A stretch of 64,000 nt of DNA from Pyxicephalus adspersus. Its lineage: Eukaryota; Chordata; Amphibia; Anura; Pyxicephalidae. The position numbers and the translations under genes were made by a program. Of the stretch, positions 49,590-60,016 are shown piece after piece. Position 1 is the stretch's first letter, and the number at the start of each line of letters is the position of its first letter. The DNA is taken from positions 20,667,723 through 20,731,722 of the forward strand of contig NC_092864.1 of the NCBI RefSeq assembly GCF_032062135.1, in the 5' to 3' direction. The notes under the pieces were generated by a model, which saw only the letters and a list, made by a program, of their open reading frames with translations, was not told where the DNA came from and did no database searches.

Positions 49590-52500
49590 CTGGAATGAAT
49601 GAATAAAATATTATTGAGCTTGGCAGCAAATGATTGTAATAATACTGCATAATAATGAGATATAATAAACAAAAATATGGAGGGCGAGGGAAAGGAGGAA
49701 AGAAGATAAGAAAGAAATAAAAGGATACGGAGAATGGAATGAAGGTGAGGAAGGAACGAAAAGGGAGGGAGCAAGGAAGCAAAGAAAGGAAGGAAAAATG
49801 TAGGGAGGGAGTTAGGAAGGAAGGAAATAAGAAAGGAAAGAAAAGGAGACAAAGGCAGGAAGGAAAGAAGGAACAAAGAAATGCAAATGAAGAAATTGGA
49901 AAAGAAAGAAAATGGGGAAAAGGCAAAGGGAAAGAAAGAACGATGAAAAGAAAAAGGAGGGCTGGAGGAAGGAAGGAAAAATAGAAAAGAGAAAAAAGTG
50001 AGGAAGTGAACATGTAGGAAGAAGGGAATGATTAAACAAAGAATGGAAGAAACCAAAAAGGGATGGAGGAAAAAAGGAAGGAATAACACGAAGTAAGGAA
50101 GGAAGACAAAAGGAAAAAAGGTAGAAAGAAAGTAAAGTCATTCTACATGACTTTGAAGTTCACTTTGTATACTACTTTGTAAGCTATACATAGCAGTATA
50201 ACATTATTTTCTAATTATACCGACCCTAAATGACACCTTATAATGCTAGTAAACACTTATTTTTACAATCACTAGAATTAGAATATGCCAGTCTAATAAT
50301 TTTAAACTGAGGGCATTGTAAGCCAATTAAAAACTAAAGGGGATGAGCTATTAGCATTCTGCCATTACCAGAAACATAAAAACTGGATCAGCATTCTGTA
50401 TAGAAGGTTTATAACAAGCTCCACTGCTAATATATGGAGAATCCTCGTAACAGTTCACCGGCTGTCATTGTGACTCATGACCACATCATACCTGGAAAGG
50501 CTCATTAGCTTCCAAAGGGAAAGTGCCAGTCCTCTCCTCCTGTCCCCAGTGACTTGACAAAAATGAGTTGCAGACGATGGTGCCCTCAGAAAAACGAGCA
50601 TTGAAATGGAAAGCAATCTGGTCTCCTGAATCGGTAAGGAAGTTGATTTCAAAGCTGTCAGATCATAAAAGGAATATGAAATGTAAATCTAGGTGTTTGG
50701 TGTTACATGTTACCTATTTTTTCAAAGTCTGTAAAGAACCTCATTAGTCCTTAGGACAGAGGTCTAGGATGGTTGATTTCTCTGAGTAATGTATCTCCAC
50801 TGTCTTAAAGGGAATTTGTATCCATTTTTCTTTTGAGGCCTAAAACTCCAGGGTGCCACCTGCTTGGGGGAGCAGAAATGAATTGCCAGGGCAGTCAAGT
50901 ATGATTCCAGGACATTTAAAATGTTAATAACTCTGGTTCCTAAACTCTAATTTCCTAAATAGAACATGGACACTGTCATGAAAGTAAAAACCTATAAAAG
51001 GTCATATCTGTAAAACACTAAACCTAGTAATATATTCAATTGTTTTTACTATTATTATTATTATTATTATTATTAATAAACAGGATTTATATAGCGCCAA
51101 CATATTACGCAGCGCTGTACATTAAATATACAAAAGTTATTCTTTCACACAAAATTTTCATGTGAATTCTACAGGGAAACCAACATCTCTAGGGATCCTA
51201 AAGCGGAACTAAACTAAAAACAAATAAATTACAACACTTTCCTTTATTCCTGCAGATCCCTCGATGGCTCTGGTTCTTCTTGTGATCTGGTCCCTCGTTG
51301 TCCTGGGATTCCTCTTTGTCCGAGCTCTTCCTCTGGCGCCGGGTGCAACCATCTTCTGTCTTCTCTTGCAGTCTTCTTGCTACGTCACCAAATCTTGAAC
51401 AGCACAGGTGTGAGATGGGATGACGTAGCCGCTGTGAAGGGGATGATAGCCACTGTGCATGCGTGATATCGGCATCTCTTTCCCCTATGCATGACATAGG
51501 TATCCCGGTAGGCTCTGCGCTCCCATTAAGTCTTGATAGCAGGGCAGTGCAGCACCCTTTTTTTTAAAACTTATTTTTATTCTATTTAGAAGGGATGGCT
51601 ACCCTTCTATGTAAAGTAAAAAATGTTGAGTTTGGGTATGCTTTAACCTCCTGGGTCCCCTGCAGCACCTACTGGTGTCTTCCGTCCTTCACATCAATGC
51701 TGAAGGTTACTGGGAGGACTGTGTTCAGTATTTACAGTCTTCTTTTACAGGTAAGCCCTGTTGGTGGCTTTTGTTTTTCCAAGATAGCTTTTACTTTAAT
51801 TATAGGATAGATATTTAAAAGGCAATTGTCAACTAATGTCGTTTATAATTAGCAAATGCTGTGCTTATGGGTATAATTAGATAAAGGGAAAGAAGAACAG
51901 GGGAATTTTCTGGTGGTTATCTGCTAATGCTCGGGAGGTGTTTAGGGACTTTGTGCTGCTGTACAACAATTACAGACTAATGTGGAATTTTGGTCTGAAA
52001 TGGAAATCCCCATGAAACCTCTCAGATATTCTCCAATCTAAACACCATTATGGTCAGAATAATATTCAGTTAATTAACTTACTCATTTTCACTGGAGCTT
52101 GTCTCGCCCTTTACAATCACACTCCATCCAGGACAGAGACCCTGTGGACACGAAGCTTCAAACTGTGGTAAGAGCAATAAACAAAATATCATCAGAGATG
52201 TCTAAGCCATAGAAAGTTCCCAGTTCTTTTAATTATAAAGTTTCCTAAAGCTGACCTCTCCTATACTGAAATGGCTCACCCTGATTTTATTGCACAATAC
52301 TATTGTTTCCTATTTTACATATATTTAAAATATATGTAAAGGACCAGTGGCCCTGCATTGTATGTAATGACACTGAGGGGGCCACAATGGGTGAAGTAGA
52401 AAGTAGAAAAGAAGAATGTTTCGGGACCAGTCATACAGTGCAAGGTAACATGGGGGAGTGAAAAGTAAGGTAAGTATTTCTAAATTCTCTACCCCTTCAA

Positions 52501-55500
52501 AAATCAGACATTAATCCCTAAACATTTGTTTTTGCTGGAGTTCAAGGAAACCTTCTCTAACAACAATGAGTCCAGGGCAAGGGCAAGGGGTATTACTGTA
52601 CTATACCCCAGATCAAAAGAGCTTGACTTTTGCAATACTAGGACTTTCAGACAGCGGAAAAAGGGCCATTAATTGTACCTAGTATGGGGACCAAACATTT
52701 GTGATGGTGACCCTACACCAGCCAATGAGAAAGCTGTAATGATGTATACCTTGTTAACCAGCAATGCTGGGTAACAGTGTTTGGCAGGGGTAACAGATGT
52801 ACTTCCTAAATAATGATGCTCAATGTGAAAGCTCACTTTGCTACCTTGTTGGGCCAGTCCTGGCTTATGACTGGATTTACAAAGGTACTTTATGCACGCA
52901 AAGTGGATTCATTTCCTTTTTTAACATTTCAAGTTATGATATTACAGGTAATAAAAGCCTAAATTTCTGCTGTATGCTTTATGAGATCATCATCAAACAA
53001 CAGTTAATGTGGAACTAAACCTAAAAAACAAAAAGTTGCAAGCAGGCAGATTATTGCAGAAAGGACATGTTATGCTGCAACAAAAAACTTAACAGTCTGT
53101 TCAAAATCTTTTAGTGAATTTACACTGAGCTGCACATGTGCAACTTGGCATACATGGATGCTGGGAATAAATGCCATGCACATGTGAGGGAGTTACAGCA
53201 TTCTGCTGACCTGGCCAATCAATATGAGAGAAGATCTTGAACCCAGAAAAACACAGAGTTTAATGCCACTTTTAATGCCACAAAAAGGAGTGTGCTTTTT
53301 GGGGGGATTGGTTGAAAAAGATCTTCATCCTAATGGGCCTGATTTATTAAAGCTGCCCAAGGCTGGAGAGGATACACATTCATCAGTGAGTGGGTGATCC
53401 AGCAAACCTGGAATGCATCTGGTCCAGGATTCAAAACATTTGCTAACAAATAGAAAATGACTTTTAGGAAATCCATTCCAGGTTTGCTGGATCACCCAGG
53501 TTAACTAACGAAAGTGTATCCTCTCCAGCTTTGGAGAGCTTTAATAAATCTGGCCAAATACATCAGTTTAGGAACTTCTTTTCACAGTAGGTGTGTTCTC
53601 TAAGGCAGCGGTCGCTAACGGGTAGTCCGCGAGAAAATTTTGGTGGTCCGCGGCTCTGGCCGGTGCCCCCCCCGAGCAGGATTAGGAGAAGGACACCGCT
53701 AGGGGGATGCACCAGCCAGAGGCACCGAGCACGTCCCCCGTACAAATCTCTGGCTCAGGGAAGTGGGCAAGCTGTGTCCCTGGACACAACCCACCCAATC
53801 TCCCATGGGAAGTGGCCGGGGTTATGCCATTATGACGTCACTATGGGGGAGGTTTCTCCCCCTTTGAGCGACACCTGGCTACCTGTGCATGCTGGTCAGG
53901 AGCCGGTAATTTTAGTGGTCTGCAGGACCAAAAAGGTTGGCGACTACTGCTCTAAGGGGTCTAATTATAAATGTATTCATCCAATATTTTACACATTTTC
54001 ACATTGGGTTCAATTAGAAATTATATATCATGAGTAAAAGTTGTTTCACATTTCTATTTGAGTATAATGTGAAAATGTGTAAAGTTTGGGTAAATCTTGG
54101 TTGACAACATAAACATAAAAATAGACCCTTAAGAGTAAACAGTGGTAACAAAGAAAGAACATTGCACTTTCTGATTAGGCTTTGAGTTTTTTATATATAA
54201 AGTTACAATGACTTTAGCAGGAATAAAAATTATCCATTGTAATGGTCTGGAAATGAAGTTTCTGACAGTAAGGAGTAAAGTTTTTGTAATCAGTAATAGG
54301 AATGGAACACCTGTGAACTGTTGGATGCCTCCTCCACTTTTTCACTGACTCTAAAGCATTCATGTGTAGAAAATCCTCTGTCAGCTCTCAAGGTTTGGCT
54401 GTCTGCAGTCTAAGCCCTCGGTTTTCTGATAAAAGTCAACCCTGCAGATCTGAGGAATGTGCTATGCCAAATGCATTCTTGCAATCCTTATCTACACTTT
54501 TTATTCTTTGTGTTCTCAGTTCCAACCATCCAAAGTGCTTCATTTATTTCCAGCAATGTATGTGTTCTTTATTAGGAAGAGGTGATTATTATGTTCCTTG
54601 TGCCAGTGAACTGCTGCCGTGGGGGAGATGATACAGATAGTTTCTCTTCTGGCAGCCTCATTCCCTGGCAGGGAATGTTTAAGGGTGGCAGTGAGTGGTA
54701 CTATTACCACTTACTGCTACCAGCTATCAAATATGCTGATGCTCTTTAAGAACCAACACTGTGTTGCCAGTGACTAAGTGGTTGGCAAGGTTGGCATGGA
54801 ACTGCTCGACAGGTGTAAACTCACGCATTTTGTTCGGTTTTGTACAATTGTACAGAAAATCTGTGGAAGAATAGGTAACCACATCCAGGCAGTCATACTT
54901 CTAGGGAAAATGTTTTCTAACCCATTAAGCCACATAATTCTTTGTTAGCTGCCCTAGGGAATTATACTTTGATCAGACCCTATGCCAACCCTGCTTTATA
55001 ACATCCACCCCGCCTTCTGCAGATGAGAGTGGCTGTTTAAATTAACGGTTTTCAGTTTGCTCATCATGGTAACCTAATGCAGGATTGATGGTACCAAGAC
55101 CACCAATAAGTTCAAGTTTTAAAATCACTATACAAACACTATTAAAATCCATTAAATGCCATGGAAGCTGTAATTGTAACAGACAAAAGTCTTGTGGGAA
55201 AGCTTTAAAAAAAGCCAGGGTGCCAGTGTATTACTTTTAGGTACCTTTCAGCTTTAGTGGGAAATTTATATTGCTTCTAGAAGATAAATGGCCTGGACCA
55301 TCTGAATGATAATCATAAGGTCTCAGGGAACCCCTGCTAAAGGCAATACGTTCATTCAGTGGGGAAAAGGTTTCTTAAATTGGTGGCCAGTGGAGAGAAC
55401 CCTTACAGTGGTGGCTAGAATCACCTTTATAGACAACTAATGCCATGATTGGGGTTATGCAGTTGACTCTACGAAGTAGTGTTGATCTCAGAACTATGCA

Positions 55501-56902
55501 TTATGGAATGAAAGGTCAATCAGCCATAGCTAGAGAATCCCTTGCAACTCTGGAGCAGTGTTTGTCAACTAGGGATCCTCCAGAGGTTGCTAAGGGTTCC
55601 TTGAACAATGAGAGGTTTGTGACTCGCAGGTCATGTAAGGGCACATCACTGATCTTTTTGGCTATCTGTAAGGGTGACATTCTTCCTACTAACCACCATA
55701 CTGATGTACTTTTAGCTGTGGATATAGTAGTTATAGTAGGGATTCCCTGAAGACCTGAAAGTTATTTAAGTTGGTTCCCCCATTTTAAAATGGTCAAGAA
55801 ACTGCTCTGGAGGAACCCTGGGGGTTCCACGGAACTGTGGTTGAAAATGGCTGGTCTAACTAAAAAGATTAGAGCACAAAAATGTAACATACAAAGTATT
55901 ATATTGTGAGTAGCCAGTCCTTAGATGTGGTGGCTTCATTAGTGTGTTCTGTTTTCTGTTTTATCTGCTGTCTATGTCACAGTTTTAAACAATTTTAGGA
56001 CAACTAGATGGGTGTCAGGTGTAACAGGGAACATGCAGCCCTATCCTGAACTTTACCAGCAATTCTTCTTTAATAAAACTCTAAGAACAGAGATTCAGAC
56101 TCTTACAAATATTGTTTCTTGGCTTGTTCACTTTAAGAGAAATGAGCTTTTGTAAACAGCTCCAAAACAAAATGAATATAATTAAACCATGTTAAATACA
56201 AGAAGAATACGTTGTAATATAAATAATTGTATAATACCAAAAGTATTTAAATCTTAACTTCAGTAACAGCTTGACATAGCTCAGTTATGATGTTTGCATG
56301 AGAAATAGATTGTGTTTCTTACAAAAAAAATCAAATGCACTGAATAATTAATTTGTGTTTTATTAAAACTGTCACAAGCTTGATTGAAAATGAACAGCAG
56401 AAGAAATAAAGTGCTACATTTATGGTTTAATGTCAAGTGCATATAGAGAAGGTTGATTTATTCATTTTTTGCACATTAAATGAAAGTCCACAAGGCAGTC
56501 CATTACAAATCTGATTTATACAGATCATATATCATATTGAATAATAAATAGATTTAGAGGGGGAAGAGATTGGTATGATGTAGTTGTGTTCTAGGATGAC
56601 AATGATGCTTTAGATACTGAAGTGAAATTGTCACCTTAGGACAGCAAGTGTGTTACTTACAGGTTTTCCAGGTAAAAATAAAAGAACAAAATCCTGAAAA
56701 AAAAGGAAACTATTGCAACCACCACATCCTAGAATTAGGCAGATTCTTTATATTACATTTTTGTTCTTGAGTATAAATACACTTAATTATATCCTTCCAG
56801 AAATGACTAATACTATCATTGCTTGGGTTTTTATAAGCAAACACAATTTAAATGTTACTATTGTTATTAATATAATGTAAGTGTACTTACCCTCAATGCC
56901 AT
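49422..56902 (-). CDS. grifin: Grifin, lens galectin (complete, four coding exons)
   Basis: Coding exons 56891-56902, 52083-52162, 50492-50654 and 49422-49589 join to 423 nt, giving 140 residues plus TAA. All introns are GT-AG and the codon phases agree (0, 2, 0). The product is one galectin fold. It starts MALRFEA and has the galectin core FEINFL at 32-37. It carries H47, N49, R51, V58, N60, W67, E70 and R72, which are the canonical galactoside-contact positions with galectin-1 spacing. The C-terminal half ([11 protein letters not shown], 115-125; VEISKRE, 131-137) resembles what I remember of bird GRIFIN, about the same length. There is no signal peptide, as is usual for galectins. GRIFIN is known as an abundant soluble protein between lens fibre cells; mammalian forms have lost sugar contacts, while fish and bird forms bind lactose. 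Expression in frog lens is inferred. I see no break or frameshift. Another prototype galectin is possible but fits less well at the C-terminus. Confidence 0.93.
49680..50130. repeat. 450-bp purine/pyrimidine tract in grifin intron 3
   Basis: The plus strand is almost wholly purine, made of degenerate GGAA, GAAA and GGGA units. In the grifin pre-mRNA it is therefore a long pyrimidine tract that ends about 90 nt before the exon 4 acceptor. Long open frames across it on both strands are artefacts of low complexity. Confidence 0.95.
50492..50654 (-). CDS. grifin: grifin coding exon 3 (sugar-binding exon)
   Basis: This 163-nt exon runs from an acceptor ending CTGACAG to donor GTATGA and encodes residues 31-85. 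It holds every sugar-contact residue: H47-x-N49-x-R51, V58-x-N60 and W67-G-Q-E70-E-R72. Galectin genes characteristically place these motifs on one exon, and this matches. It ends on a full codon (Gln85). Confidence 0.95.
51048..51122 (-). repeat. Solo 3' end of L2-like retrotransposon
   Basis: A TTA microsatellite (51048-51077) is followed by the complement of the same GCGCTGCGTAATATGTTGGC tail found at 46092-46157. Only about 75 bp are present, so this is a severely 5'-truncated insertion within grifin intron 2. Confidence 0.75.
51199..51645. mobile_element. TIR DNA transposon (TAAAGCGGAAC type), grifin intron 2
   Basis: The left end TAAAGCGGAACTAAACT is mirrored by a right end whose complement reads TAAAGCATACCCAAACTC. 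The first and last bases are TA, compatible with a TA target duplication. It is 447 bp, has no transposase and is non-autonomous. This terminus is a repeat type I recognise from ranid frogs. Confidence 0.7.
52083..52162 (-). CDS. grifin: grifin coding exon 2
   Basis: This 80-nt exon follows a pyrimidine-rich acceptor ending CACAG and is followed by donor GTAAGT. It encodes residues 5-30 (FEASCPQG to SSSEN), the first beta strands of the galectin fold including the PGWSV motif, plus two bases of codon 31. The split codon is completed by the first base of exon 3 to give Asp31. Confidence 0.93.
53005..53260. repeat. Fragment related to TAAAGCGGAAC element, grifin intron 1
   Basis: GTGGAACTAAACCTAAAAA at about 53010 resembles the left terminus of the 51199 element. 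No matching right terminus is obvious, so this is a decayed or partial copy with approximate bounds. Confidence 0.4.
53333..53555. mobile_element. Palindromic MITE, family A, grifin intron 1
   Basis: It begins GGCCTGATTTATTAAAGC and ends with the inverted form CTTTAATAAATCTGGCC. The two arms are largely complementary around a short A-rich centre, with the CCAGCAAACCTGG / CCAGGTTTGCTGG pair readable. It is the best-preserved copy of a family found repeatedly in the window and has no coding capacity. Confidence 0.85.
53606..53949. mobile_element. hAT-type MITE with perfect 8-bp TSD, grifin intron 1
   Basis: The element runs from CAGCGGTCGC to GGCGACTACTG and is flanked on both sides by CTCTAAGG (53598-53605 and 53950-53957). 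Eight-bp duplications and CAG/CTG ends are diagnostic of hAT elements. It shares the CTCTGGCCGGTG, GCACCGGCCAGAG-like and GTGGCCGGG blocks with the copy at 26773-27098. Confidence 0.9.
53957..54128. mobile_element. MITE with GGGTCTA termini, grifin intron 1
   Basis: It starts GGGTCTAATTATAAATG and ends AAAAATAGACCC, an inverted terminal pair also seen at 3686-3872. The neighbouring hAT inserted exactly at its left edge, so the first base is shared with the hAT target duplication. Confidence 0.65.
54129..55315. other. grifin intron 1, no recognised element
   Basis: Unique-looking AT-rich intronic sequence. I see no exon-like stretch or complete transposon here. Confidence 0.5.
55316..55853. 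mobile_element. Composite hAT-like element, left-truncated, grifin intron 1
   Basis: Shares a long series of blocks with 43294-43958: GGGAACC-CCTGCT at the left, GGTCAATCAGCCA in the middle, CTCTGGAGCAG, a CAACTAGGGATCC stretch, and a right end GGTTGAAAATGGCTG. The outer left terminus is missing. It is non-coding. Confidence 0.6.
55862..56888. other. grifin intron 1, 5' part
   Basis: AT-rich sequence without recognisable repeats. The first kilobase of intron 1 is a plausible place for regulatory sites, but I see no specific motif cluster. Confidence 0.4.
56891..56902 (-). CDS. grifin: grifin coding exon 1 (12 nt, MALR)
   Basis: On the minus strand the ATG at 56902-56900 is followed by three codons (A, L, R) and a strong donor GTAAGT from 56890. 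This start is chosen because it lies between a TATA-like box and a consensus donor, and because M-A-L-R joined to F-E-A of exon 2 gives the expected GRIFIN N-terminus. Intron 1 is 4.7 kb. Confidence 0.88.
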
Positions 56903-56950
56903 CTTTCCTGCCACTGCAGACTCACAGAAGGTGCCCACACTGCAGGCTCT

Positions 56951-57008
56951 CATATACCGTCGGGTGAATAATACAGCCACATGCAAGAGATTAACTTGCA
57001 AACAATGG
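56951..57008 (-). promoter_or_regulatory. Probable grifin promoter: TATA-like box and SOX-type site
   Basis: A TATATGA box (minus strand, around 56956-56950) lies about 50 nt upstream of the ATG, implying a transcription start near 56925 and a 5' leader of about 20-25 nt. A SOX-type core, CCATTGT on the minus strand (57008-57002), lies about 100 nt upstream of the ATG, with TTTGCAAG just below it. Lens crystallin genes are commonly driven by SOX, PAX6 and MAF factors; a link to lens control here is inference. Confidence 0.5.
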
Positions 57009-59587
57009 AGGATAGGCCATGATGAGCTGAGTGTTCGGTGATAGGGCCAACAATGGGTGATCTCAGTTGTATTTGTTGATGCTCAGGCATTACAACAGCC
57101 AGTAACTTTCCATGGGGGAAACTTTTCAAATAGGGCAGGGATTAGACAATGTCACATTGGCTAAAACTGCAAAGGTCAGCAATCAAAACCTTGCAGCCGA
57201 AAGACAGTTTGTTTAGTTAGCATCCAAGCTACTGAAACTGCCCTGATATTCCTACGCAGAGCTAATCTGCTGCCTTTTTAATAATGTAAAGGGAAGTTGA
57301 TACCCTGGCCAAACTACAATTACAAATCAGATGGTACACTATCAAAAGCTGATTTCTGATTGGCTGTCACTGCACCCCACTGTTTCCTAATCTGTACTAA
57401 TCTTTCTTTCCAATAAGATGTGATATTTTTTAAACTACGAATGGAATCTGTTCTGTTGTATTTCCAAAAGGCCCTCATATCTCCCATAGTGAGGTTCTCT
57501 GCAGCATTCTCCATGGGTCCAGGGCAGCTTGATGATCTTCCAAGGGGGGCATATGTGACCCTAAAGAGAATGGTGACTCTGCGATGAGCAACTTTGGCGC
57601 AAACGTGAGTAGTCTAGCCAAACTTGCTTCTTTGTTTTTTATTCTTTTGGGTTTTTTGTTTTTGAACCTGGTGTCGGAATTTAAAAATTGTAGACAAAAT
57701 CATTTTCTTCTGTGCATCTTTGTATCATTCTTCACATTTACAAGATGAAATAACAATTTCAAATTTGTTTATATACGGTTCTTGGATTGTCTGTGTTATT
57801 AATAACCAAGGATATGAAGTGTCAGAGAGGTCGGATAAGACGTGACAAGACGGCACATTGTACCTATCACAACAGGAAATTGGAGTCTGACAAGTTAATT
57901 CAGCAAAGAAAATCTAATAATAGACTTACAGGAAACTTCAAAAGATGGAAGAAAATCAAAAGGGTGCAACAAATTGGTACAAACAAGCCACATTGAGGAT
58001 TTACACAGAAATCCTAGCCAATTAAAAACTGGCCCGGTGACCTCTTGCCCCACAGAGATATCTTGCAAAGAGAGGCAGACTTGATCTGACATTGGTATTT
58101 GCTGTGTACAGACCTAAGCAAGATGGAGCCAAATGTCAATATGGCTTTTCCGCATGGAAGCATCTGCTGCTAGTCCTGATATGTGGGCCTAACCAAATCC
58201 CTCTGTAACAATGCTGGATTACTTTGTTAGAAAACATTTTTTGGGAATAGGATTGAAATTTCTTTGTATTCAATAAGCATAGAGAGTTCACTACTGTGCT
58301 AAACACGGGATTTAACCATAGCTGCCGAGAGATGGGAAAGAGAGCTATGAGTGCTGGTTGGTTTAGGGAAATGTTGACATAATAAAAGACTGAAACTTTT
58401 CTTCTAAATTTATATTCTTTTTTTTATCTCTGTCTTTAACATTATCTTTGCCATATACTGATTGATTTACTAAAATGTAGAGAGTGTTCACTTTGCAAAT
58501 AAGCAATAAGGTAAGTGAAAATTTACTCCTTTAGGTATTGATCAGACTGAGGGTGGTAACATTTCCATTGGGCTTCTGGGGGCTATTCTGTCTCCCTCAC
58601 TGCTTCTCTGGTTCTTAATAAATCAGAATTTAAGTATATTTCAAAAGGGAATCACTCAGAGCCACCCCTATCCCTTCCCTATTGGCAGTCACAGGTTAGA
58701 CCAGTGTTTCCCAGCCAGGGTTTTGTGGATCAGTGGCCAGGGTTTTGTGGATCAGTGGTTAGCACTCTGGGCTTTGGTTCTAGACATAATAAAATACCTT
58801 CTATTTAGCATGACATCAATAGACAAATGTCTAAATATTCATCCTTTTAGTTATGGTTTTGGTTGTATGATGCATTGTCATATCATATTTTAATACATAT
58901 TTTACACAATGACAATATTTATTGCATGATTCTAGACAGATATAAAAGATACATATTATTTAATATTACATTATAAAATACTAGCGGTTTAAATAACCTT
59001 GTTTGAGCATTTTCTAGTCAGGTGTGAAAGAAAATAGCAATTCCAGCAGCACATCAGTTTATGCTCAAACAAGAAACATTCTGATATAAGGAGAAAGTAG
59101 GGTGATGGATGAGCTCAATTCTTTGCTTCCTCTTTCACTGTCCAGTGACACTAAAGAGGGTCCAAGATAAAATGGGCTTAGAGGAAATAAAAATAAATGT
59201 TTATCAGACAGTGGCAGGGCCTTTTCTGGCCATTTTAATGTCCACTGCAAGATACCCCTGCCACTTGCCTTCTCTTTAAAGACACCAAGACACCCCCAGT
59301 GGCCTACCACCCCCATATTGTATTTATAATCATTATAATGACTATTTATTTTTCAAATCCAGCAATATTGCCCCAGCATTAATTACCCTCCTAGGTGCAT
59401 AGAATAATTATACCTACACACCATCCACTTCCCTGCACTATAAAAATGTCCTGACCCAAACCCCGAAGTGTATATCAAACTTCACCACCCAAAAAAAAAA
59501 CATGACATACACATACCACCCTGTTGGCTGGGGCTCCATGTCCTGGAAGATCGACTACTGTGTTTCTTTTTCCTCCCTGGTCACAAC
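56960..59587. other. grifin upstream region, mostly unannotated
   Basis: Holds the promoter-proximal SOX-type site, a partial TTACTAAA-type frog repeat at 58465-58545 and the 22-bp tandem duplication at 58715-58758. I recognise no neighbouring gene. Confidence 0.4.
58715..58758 (+). repeat. Perfect 22-bp tandem duplication
   Basis: Bases 58715-58736 are repeated exactly at 58737-58758 (unit begins CCAGGGTTTTGTGG). It lies in what looks like the end of a decayed hAT-like element (CCAGTGTTTCCCAGCCAGGG). Confidence 0.95.
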
Positions 59588-60016
59588 TAAAGCTATGTAC
59601 ACACTTCCAATTATTATCGTTGGAAAACGAACGACGAACGATCCTGCACGATATCTACGAACGATCGTATAGCACCGATCCTGCACATAGAGTAACGACA
59701 CGATCGTTCGTAGATATTGTACACACAATAGATACGATCGTTTGAGCGATAGAGGGACTATGTGCACGACAGGAAAGTGAACGAACGTTCGTTCATTACG
59801 CATGCTCAGAACATGGACGATCAATGAACGATCGTACACACGAACGATGTTCAACGATCGTCGTCCAATCCGATCCGCCGGTCCGGTCGTTCATTTCCAA
59901 CGACTTTCCTCGTTCGTCGGCGTCGTTGGTTACTTTTTTAACGAACGATTTTTGCCCAATCGTTCGTTCGTCGTTCGTTTTGAACGATAAAAATTGGAAG
60001 TGTGTACGCACCTTTA
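59588..60016. mobile_element. CpG-rich TIR MITE, copy 2
   Basis: Starts TAAAGCTATGTACACACTTC and ends GAAGTGTGTACGCACCTTTA. By eye it agrees with the copy at 38220-38660 at roughly nine of ten positions, many of the differences being changes at CpG. Non-coding. Confidence 0.88.

Noticed and set aside
49547..50141. Long minus and plus frames (up to 180 codons) rich in Phe, Leu, Ser or Lys, Glu, Arg
   Set aside because: They lie wholly in the purine/pyrimidine tract of grifin intron 3; low-complexity sequence lacks stops by composition. One overlaps the real exon 4 only at its end.
51641..51660. TTTAACCTCCTGGGTCCC as a second piggyBac-like terminus
   Set aside because: Only a few terminal bases match and no partner end with TTAA was found nearby.
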